Shown here: in pieces, positions 31,510 through 36,800 of the stretch | Position numbering within the stretch: position 1 is the stretch's first letter | How the letters are laid out: the number at the start of each line of letters is the position of its first letter | Assembly (NCBI GenBank): GCA_963541805.1 | Contig: CAUTVF010000002.1 | Location: 1-36,800, forward strand | Origin: CAUTVF01 sp963541805 | GTDB taxonomy: Bacteria > Pseudomonadota > Alphaproteobacteria > Rs-D84 > CASDRH01 | Direction of reading: 5' to 3' | Length of the DNA: 36,800 bases | Notes under the pieces: model-generated | The model's database searches: none | What the model was told of the DNA's origin: nothing | The model's input: only the letters and a program-made list of their open reading frames with translations | Program-made: the position numbers and the translations under genes

Positions 31510-33915
31510 TTAAAAAGCAAATGAGATTTTAATTCGATTTAAAATATCACTTAAAAAATCAATTTTTGAATATTTCTTATTTGAAGCAAGTTCAACCAGA
31601 TTAATCATTTTATCAAATTCAAAAGTTTCATCATTATATGCATTTTTAAATATGTTTTCAATTTTAACAAATAAGTTTGTTAAAACTAAATCTTTATTTC
31701 CGCTTTTTATGAAGTCATTATGATATCGATTAAAATCTGCTTTTGTATGGATTTTACAAAGCAACTTAAGATTTCTAAGTATTTTTAAATCATATTTTAA
31801 AATTTCTTTTATTAAATCTAAATCATTTGCAATTGTTAAATCAGTCAAATTATAAATTAAATCACATTCTAAATTTGATAAATTTTCAATAAAATTAGTT
31901 TCTTTTACTGATTTCGAAATAAATTGAAATGGCTTAGATTCAAGCATAATTGGAGTTTTTTCAAAATTTGATTTAACAAAATAATCAAATGATTTTTTAT
32001 AATTAACAAATAACAGATTCTTAAAAATCTCATTTTTTATTTTAAATTTGCCAATTTCGGAGATTTCAACTTCTCCATAATTATTTGTTTTAGTTAAAAT
32101 TGGATATTTTGCCTCAATATATGAATTTCTAATACTGTCATAATCAATTGGATCATATCTTTTTGTGCATTTTACATAGTATATAATCTTACTAACTTTG
32201 CGAGATCTTCTGAGCATTTGAACACTTTGGATTGGATCAACTGAATTTCCACAATCATAGTGAAAGTGATAATCAATCAAATTCATATTTGAAATACCGA
32301 CCGTAATTGTTGGACTATATAGTAAAACATCAAAATAATCTTGTTCCAGTAATTCAAGTAAACTCAAATAAAAATCTCTTAATAAATTTGGCGTTTTTGC
32401 AGTTATTGTAATGACTCGGAGTCCTTGGCTTTTAAGAAACTTTTCAATTATTTCAAGTGTTTTTAAAGCAGTCACGGAGACTGAACATTTTGATTTACTT
32501 GAAATTGCACTCAAATAATAAAAAAAGGTATTAGAATCTGGAGCTTCAAATAAATCCGCAGAGTCTTTTTTAACATTAATAACATTTAACTTATTTGGAT
32601 TTTGGATTAAATTAATGCTATAACTATTTAAAAAAGCATCGGCAATAATAAGTCTTTTTTGAAATGATTTATAAACAAACTCCAAATTATTCAGCTTATT
32701 TGTCAAATTATCAACCGAATGATTCATTAAACTAACAAATTCATCAATTATGACAACATCAAAATTATTGATATCATATTTAAAAAGACTATCATATTGA
32801 CATATTAGTGAATCTCCGATTTCATAATTAAAATCAGAGTATAGTTTTATATTAAATTTTGTATGATAATCAAATGCTATTGACCTTCTATTAGTGACTA
32901 TTAAAACTCGTAAATCTGAATCAAATGATTTTTCAATTATTTTTTTAATTAATAATGTTTTACCTGATCCCATAAAACTTTTAAGAGTTAAAACACCGGA
33001 TTTTTTAAATAGAAATTTTTCAATCAATTCTTTATGTTCATTTCCAGAAAAATCCATTGTATCAACTTCAAGACCTTCGTAATCTGAAAATATACTTGAA
33101 ATATCATAATTTTGAAAAAATTGCTTTTTAATAAAATTCCAAATATTTAATGAATTCAGCCTATTTTTATGATTCATAATATATGGATTATCATAATACC
33201 ATATATAATTTGAATCTCCATTGAATTCATATTTTATATAATTATCACCAAATTCATAAGCAATATATCCAAGATTTTTAAAAGTTTCTTGGCACATATC
33301 AATTGTATTTTTAGATATTAATTTAAATTGAATATCGGGTGATTCTGTTAATTCATATATTTTTATATTTGATTTAGGGTATTTTTTTCCAGACTCATTA
33401 TTGAATAGTATTTCCGACTTATTAATTGCAGCCGTAAAATAAGAATATCTGAGGACATCTTCATTATAATATCCTGAATTTTTTAAATCAAATTGAATCT
33501 TTGCTTGGATTTGTTTTGCTTCCTTTAGATTGCAAGATTCAATAAATAAAATACCTTTTATATTGAAGTTATCAATACCGTTGAAGCTCCTAGATTCTCC
33601 AATGATACATTTAAAATCTTTGAAATATTCAATAATTGAATTAAGATTATTTTTTGATGTAATATCAAAATCTAATAAAATATATTCAAAAGTTTGAGTG
33701 CTAAATGGCTCTAATTCTTTCTTTTTTCTATAAGTTTTAATTGGATTTTTAATATTTAGCGGAATATTAAGAATAAAATGATTTACAAGAAACTGAAATG
33801 CTTGTAAATTAGAATCAACAATAACATTTTTAAAAATAAAGGAGAAGTCCTCAAAATTGCTTTGAGGGTATTTTAAATCCGTATTTTTTACATCAAAATA
33901 TGTTATTGTTGTCAT
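31510..33915 (-). CDS. origin-binding-protein-type helicase, with possible degenerate primase-like N-terminus
   Basis: The 801-residue protein has superfamily 2 helicase motifs in the style of the herpes origin-binding protein family: LKSFMGSGKTLLIKK (Walker A, 315-320), VTNRRSIAFDYHTKF (the RRS signature, 340-354), VVIIDEFVSLMNHS (DEFV, 391-394), LIIADAFLNS (423-431), LLYSPTITVGISN and QSVQMLRRSRKVSKIIYYV (motif VI arginines). The N-terminal 300 residues contain EYILLDFDIT (D82-F-D84), IIGESRSFNG and FNIKGILFIE, reminiscent of archaeo-eukaryotic primase motifs, but the expected His is Lys. It probably unwinds or remodels DNA in phage replication. The promoter is probably TATAATATAAT just upstream of 33915. 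Confidence 0.75.
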   Translation of the reverse strand: MTTITYFDVKNTDLKYPQSNFEDFSFIFKNVIVDSNLQAFQFLVNHFILNIPLNIKNPIKTYRKKKELEPFSTQTFEYILLDFDITSKNNLNSIIEYFKDFKCIIGESRSFNGIDNFNIKGILFIESCNLKEAKQIQAKIQFDLKNSGYYNEDVLRYSYFTAAINKSEILFNNESGKKYPKSNIKIYELTESPDIQFKLISKNTIDMCQETFKNLGYIAYEFGDNYIKYEFNGDSNYIWYYDNPYIMNHKNRLNSLNIWNFIKKQFFQNYDISSIFSDYEGLEVDTMDFSGNEHKELIEKFLFKKSGVLTLKSFMGSGKTLLIKKIIEKSFDSDLRVLIVTNRRSIAFDYHTKFNIKLYSDFNYEIGDSLICQYDSLFKYDINNFDVVIIDEFVSLMNHSVDNLTNKLNNLEFVYKSFQKRLIIADAFLNSYSINLIQNPNKLNVINVKKDSADLFEAPDSNTFFYYLSAISSKSKCSVSVTALKTLEIIEKFLKSQGLRVITITAKTPNLLRDFYLSLLELLEQDYFDVLLYSPTITVGISNMNLIDYHFHYDCGNSVDPIQSVQMLRRSRKVSKIIYYVKCTKRYDPIDYDSIRNSYIEAKYPILTKTNNYGEVEISEIGKFKIKNEIFKNLLFVNYKKSFDYFVKSNFEKTPIMLESKPFQFISKSVKETNFIENLSNLECDLIYNLTDLTIANDLDLIKEILKYDLKILRNLKLLCKIHTKADFNRYHNDFIKSGNKDLVLTNLFVKIENIFKNAYNDETFEFDKMINLVELASNKKYSKIDFLSDILNRIKISFAF

Positions 33916-33963
33916 TTGAATATTATATTATAATTTAGTTTAAGTATTTAAAAAATCAAAATT

Positions 33964-34055
33964 CAAGCCTTCGGCTAAATTTTTGTATATATAAATTTAT
34001 ATATACAAACAAAAAATTTTTATAATTGGCTCAAAAAATACGAACGCAAGCCTAC
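33964..34055. repeat. long AT-rich palindromic intergenic repeat, copy 8 (variant core)
   Basis: The core 33982-34009 is a perfect 28-bp palindrome (arms TTTGTATATATAAA). It is bracketed by AGCCTTCGGCT (33966-33976) and AGCCTACGGCT (34049-34059). It shares the mini-hairpins with copies 1, 2, 4 and 7, but its core is of the TTTGTATATA type, shared with copy 5 and the remnant at 28.0 kb. Confidence 0.7.
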
Positions 34056-34100
34056 GGCTAAAATTTTGATATTAAATAAAAAAATTATATAGTTTTAGAA

Positions 34101-34823
34101 TTATTTTAAATAACTTTTAAATTCGGCAATGTTAGACTCAAGCAATTTTGAATCAATTTTTAAATTTTTAAAAAAGACATCATACATTAAAGTCTTTGGC
34201 TTTGTCGGAGATTCAAAAACTTTTGAATTCTCAAGTGTTGAAATAATTGGATAACTTGTATCCAATGAATAAATTTTACTAAAATCAAAATCTTTTATTT
34301 CGTCTGGATATTTGAGCCCCAAAATATGAATTTTATGTTTCGGATTTATCATTTTTAGAAATTGATTTCTCGTTATGAAATTAAATGCAGAATCACAAAA
34401 TGGAATTCCGATAATATCACCTAAATCAAGAATCTTATCAAATTCTAAAAAGCAATACAATAATTCATCGATCGTTTTACCGTGAACAACTGCCATTATT
34501 TTACCATTTACTAAATTTTTAAAATTTTTAACTGCATCGATTGTTACTTTTGCATCATTATAAAAATCCGGAGCAATTGTTATCAAATTATCATTTTTGA
34601 GCGATTCCGATAATTCTAAAAATTTTTCAAAATCATAATCAATATTTCTTGAGTGCCTCTCATATAATGAATTATCCAAATAAACAATTCTGCCAAGATC
34701 TAACGATTCCTTATAAAAATTGTAAATACAATCACTGTTAAAAATATCTAAAAAATAATCAAAATCATTAAAGTCTCTTGATTTTTTTAGCAATTTCTTT
34801 GGAACTTCAAATGATACTTTCAT
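34101..34823 (-). CDS. dpdA: DpdA-like DNA guanine transglycosylase (TGT fold)
   Basis: The 240-residue protein shows the landmarks of the TGT/DpdA family: IVYLDNSLYERH (D50, in the place of the DSGG motif), TIAPDFYNDAKVTIDAV (D86), KIMAVVHGKTIDELL (114-121), LGDIIGIPF (139-142), then HKIHILGLKYPDEI (the LG..pxE signature) and KIYSLDTSYPII (D188, candidate nucleophile region). It is smaller than tRNA TGT (about 375 aa) and lacks its zinc-binding cysteines, as in phage DpdA. DpdA exchanges guanine in DNA for a 7-deazaguanine. It is the last gene of an operon with QueC, which makes such bases, so context and motifs agree. The base made here cannot be read from sequence. Confidence 0.7.
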   Translation of the reverse strand: MKVSFEVPKKLLKKSRDFNDFDYFLDIFNSDCIYNFYKESLDLGRIVYLDNSLYERHSRNIDYDFEKFLELSESLKNDNLITIAPDFYNDAKVTIDAVKNFKNLVNGKIMAVVHGKTIDELLYCFLEFDKILDLGDIIGIPFCDSAFNFITRNQFLKMINPKHKIHILGLKYPDEIKDFDFSKIYSLDTSYPIISTLENSKVFESPTKPKTLMYDVFFKNLKIDSKLLESNIAEFKSYLK

Positions 34824-34859
34824 ACTCTTTCATACACCTTTTTAGAATTATTTAGTAAA

Positions 34860-35396
34860 TTAATGATTGATATAAGTTAAGATTTCAGAAACTCTGTCAT
34901 TTATATCAATTGATTCCAATTTATGATATCTAATTTTAGTAATTTCAAAAAATTCGCGAATTAATGAATCTATTTCTCTTTGAAAATCTACATTAGAACT
35001 GCGCAATTTTGTAGATTCTAAATTAAACATAATTGGGAAGTAAATCATTTTAAAATCCTTTAAATCACTACATAAATCAATTGATAAATTAGATATTAAT
35101 TTATAACGAGTATCTCCGTATTTCATATATTGATATTTTGAATATGCATATATATCAGAAAAACTTCTGCTACTAATTAAATCAATATCCGAAATATATT
35201 TTTGAAAACAATATAAACTAAATTCTGTTTGAAATTTTTTTAATTTTGAAGGATCCTTGAAATCAGATTCTGATTTTGCAAATTTACTCGTTACAGAGTC
35301 CATTTGCACATATGATTCAAATTGTTTTAATTTAATTAATTCATAATTAACTGTTGATTTTCCGGTTCCGTGAGCGCCGGTTAAAAATATTTTCAT
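34860..35396 (-). CDS. P-loop kinase-like ATPase in the 7-deazaguanine operon
   Basis: The 178-residue protein begins with a Walker A motif, IFLTGAHGTGKSTVNYEL (G7 to T15), followed by the helical kinase-like pattern of the AAA_28/NadR-type small P-loop proteins: DSVTSKFAKSESDFKDPSKL, SSRSFSDIYAYSKYQYMKYG, MIYFPIMFNLESTKLRSSNV and a C-terminal FQREIDSLIREFFE. These are often nucleoside or nucleotide kinases or ATPases. It lies 12 bases after queC and 37 before the DpdA-like gene, so it may handle a nucleoside intermediate or an accessory step in DNA modification (inference). The ribosome site is TTGGAGTC. Confidence 0.65.
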   Translation of the reverse strand: MKIFLTGAHGTGKSTVNYELIKLKQFESYVQMDSVTSKFAKSESDFKDPSKLKKFQTEFSLYCFQKYISDIDLISSRSFSDIYAYSKYQYMKYGDTRYKLISNLSIDLCSDLKDFKMIYFPIMFNLESTKLRSSNVDFQREIDSLIREFFEITKIRYHKLESIDINDRVSEILTYINH

Positions 35397-35408
35397 TTTG
35401 ACTCCAAA

Positions 35409-36065
35409 TTAAGCATCATAAATTGTAGGGTCTGGAATTCCGGAATCTCTAAATGCTTCTTTGCGCTCGACGCAAGTTCCGCATTTTCCGCAATGAAAAT
35501 CACCGCCTTTATAGCAGCTATATGTCAATGAATAATCCACTTTTAATTTAGATCCAAGTCTAACAATATCAGTTTTATTAATATTACAAAATGGGCTGGC
35601 TACTTTGATATGTTTATTTGTTCCAACTTTTATTGCTTTTTTCATACTTGAAATGAATTCGCGCGTTGTATCTGGATAACAAAAATGATCACCGCTGTGA
35701 TTCCCCAATATAATTACATCGCAATCTTTGCTCTCCGCAAAACCTGCTGCAATTGAAATCATAATTCCATTTCTAAATGGAACAACTGTCGATTTCATAT
35801 TTTCTGCGGCATAATGTCCCTCAGGAATTTCACCTTGATCCTTTAACAAATCTGATTTAAAATAATCGTGAATAAAATCTAAATTAATACAAGTATTTTT
35901 AATTCCTAATTTTTCACAAGTTTTTAATGCATAACTATGTTCAATTTCATTGTGTTTTGATCCATATATAAAACTAAGTGTTTCGACATTTTTATATTTC
36001 TTAAGTGCCCAATATACCGCAGTAGTTGAATCGAGTCCTCCGCTAAAAATTACAAGTGCCTTCAT
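35409..36065 (-). CDS. queC: 7-cyano-7-deazaguanine synthase QueC
   Basis: The 218-residue protein is a full-length QueC. The PP-loop is SGGLDSTT (residues 8-15); STVVPFRNGIMISIAAGFA (92-110), ILGNHSGDHFCYPDTTREFI (119-138) and SYSLTY-type residues lead to the zinc site C184, C192, C195, C198 (SCYKGGDFHCGKCGTCVERK). QueC converts 7-carboxy-7-deazaguanine through the amide (ADG) to the nitrile preQ0 with ATP and ammonia. FolE, QueD and QueE are not in this window. In firehammerviruses the DNA base is the amide intermediate, so this enzyme may be tuned to stop halfway (inference). The ribosome site is TTGGAGATTTTAA. Same operon as the kinase-like and DpdA-like genes. Confidence 0.92.
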   Translation of the reverse strand: MKALVIFSGGLDSTTAVYWALKKYKNVETLSFIYGSKHNEIEHSYALKTCEKLGIKNTCINLDFIHDYFKSDLLKDQGEIPEGHYAAENMKSTVVPFRNGIMISIAAGFAESKDCDVIILGNHSGDHFCYPDTTREFISSMKKAIKVGTNKHIKVASPFCNINKTDIVRLGSKLKVDYSLTYSCYKGGDFHCGKCGTCVERKEAFRDSGIPDPTIYDA

Positions 36066-36088
36066 TTAAAATCTCCAATCTTTAATTA

Positions 36089-36800
36089 TTATTTTGAATT
36101 AACTTTTTTAATACCATACAAATATTCACCAATTGCATTATAGAATTCGGAATTATTATGAACAACGCGAATAAATCCGTCATCACTATTGGCAAATAGA
36201 TAACTTCCGCCACCTAAGATAATTAAGAAATCTATTTTATCAATAATATTACCATATTTTTCGTTAATTATTTTTAAAATTTCTTTTAAATAATTTGCTT
36301 TAATTTCTTTAATTTCGGCAGTATAATCAGTTTTAGATCCTCGAAGTTTATAAATACCGGTATTTAAAACTTCTTTTGCTTCTTGCAAACTTAGATTTTT
36401 ATTGTGTTTTTCTTTTATTAATTTTGCAACATCAGTTGCGATTTTCATAATTCCAGAATGTTCAATACCTTGAAATAAGTTTGGATCCGTTAGTCCATCA
36501 TTTACAAGCAACAAATCAATTGTATTAAATCCAATATCACAAACAACAAAAGAGCTTGATCCAAGAAATTCTGTTTGCTGATTTGGAAATTTATTTCCAT
36601 ATTTGTCGACAGCTAATTTTGCTCCTGCTCCTTGAGGTAAAACAATTATATTATTTTTAAATTCATTTCCATTTACAGTATATGACTCAATTGCGTTTTG
36701 AAAATATCCTGAATTTTGAATTTGAGCAATTGAAAGACCCGTTACTATTAGACTTACATCACTATTTGCAATATTACAATCTCTCAAAGATTTTTGAATC
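36089..36800 (-). CDS. actin-like ATPase (ParM/Alp type), N-terminus outside the window
   Basis: The frame runs off the right edge; at least 237 C-terminal residues are present. Actin/ParM-family elements are visible: SLIVTGLSIAQIQNSGYFQN (end of subdomain I), NNIIVLPQGAGAKLAVDKYG, FVVCDIGFNTIDLLLVNDG (phosphate-2 motif DIGxxTxD), the central helix KEVLNTGIYKLRG and DFLIILGGGSYLF (the adenosine motif GGGxxL). The first phosphate loop lies beyond the edge. Phage ALPs form filaments for DNA segregation or positioning. It ends 23 bases before queC, so it appears co-transcribed with the DNA-modification genes. A TTG at 36787 is not the real start. Confidence 0.8.
   Translation of the reverse strand, partial: IQKSLRDCNIANSDVSLIVTGLSIAQIQNSGYFQNAIESYTVNGNEFKNNIIVLPQGAGAKLAVDKYGNKFPNQQTEFLGSSSFVVCDIGFNTIDLLLVNDGLTDPNLFQGIEHSGIMKIATDVAKLIKEKHNKNLSLQEAKEVLNTGIYKLRGSKTDYTAEIKEIKANYLKEILKIINEKYGNIIDKIDFLIILGGGSYLFANSDDGFIRVVHNNSEFYNAIGEYLYGIKKVNSK

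Noticed and set aside
244..34055. CRISPR array or insertion sequence made of the intergenic palindromes
   Set aside because: Copies are kilobases apart without regular spacers, and no transposase, TnpB or Cas gene occurs in the window. The TTAC-like sequences near the modules are too common here to count as IS200/IS605 target sites.
1..36800. tRNA genes
   Set aside because: I looked for T-loop-like GTTCGAATC/GTTCAAATC with matching acceptor stems between genes and found none convincing; a covariance search would be decisive.

Overview
The window is a strongly AT-rich, tightly packed piece of a large virulent myovirus genome. The recognisable genes are of T4 type: baseplate wedge gp6-gp7-gp8, hub gp5 and gp27, tail tube gp19, tail sheath gp18, scaffold gp22, a gp23/gp24-family capsid protein and gene-43-type family B DNA polymerase. 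AT bias, AAAGGA-type ribosome sites, tandem radical-SAM genes and 7-deazaguanine genes fit what I know of Campylobacter phages of the Firehammervirus/Fletchervirus type (established: firehammerviruses replace dG with 2'-deoxy-7-amido-7-deazaguanosine). The host assignment is inference; no integrase, transposase, rRNA, tRNA or CRISPR array was seen.

Layout. 1-161: end of a plus-strand gene. 392-2532 (minus): glycosyltransferase-like gene, capsid protein, small helical protein. 2596-7266 (minus): replication/modification operon with two radical-SAM genes, the N-terminal half of the DNA polymerase, DUF3310 protein, a second glycosyltransferase-like gene and an unknown. 7671-9110: fused ligase-like/HIGH nucleotidyltransferase. 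9137-10585: lysis-like region with a membrane-anchored transglycosylase, an unknown and three tiny membrane proteins. 11091-18658 (minus): gp8, gp7, gp6, an unknown, a deacetylase-like gene. 19206-20192 (plus): gp5. 20261-21252 (minus): two unknowns. 21651-25726 (minus): tail sheath split over two genes with Ig-like genes between. 25914-27955 (plus): fibre/baseplate-like protein and gp27. 28076-29655 (minus): C-terminal half of the polymerase with two small genes. 29934-31201 (plus): tail tube and scaffold. 31510-33915: origin-binding-type helicase. 34101-36800 (minus): actin-like protein, QueC, P-loop kinase-like protein and a DpdA-like transglycosylase.

How it fits together. Two classic single T4 genes, polymerase and sheath, are each in two pieces with catalytic or fold motifs preserved. 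The two polymerase halves lie 22 kb apart behind nearly identical promoter-leader modules. Six copies of this module (about 36 conserved bases downstream of a TATAAT-like box) and a family of long AT-rich palindromes mark operon borders. Most virion and lysis genes instead have a T4-late-like (T/A/C)ATAAATA box 15-26 bp before their start. Three genes (gp6, gp8, deacetylase) show single-base frame breaks at A or T runs, which look more like homopolymer indels than biology.
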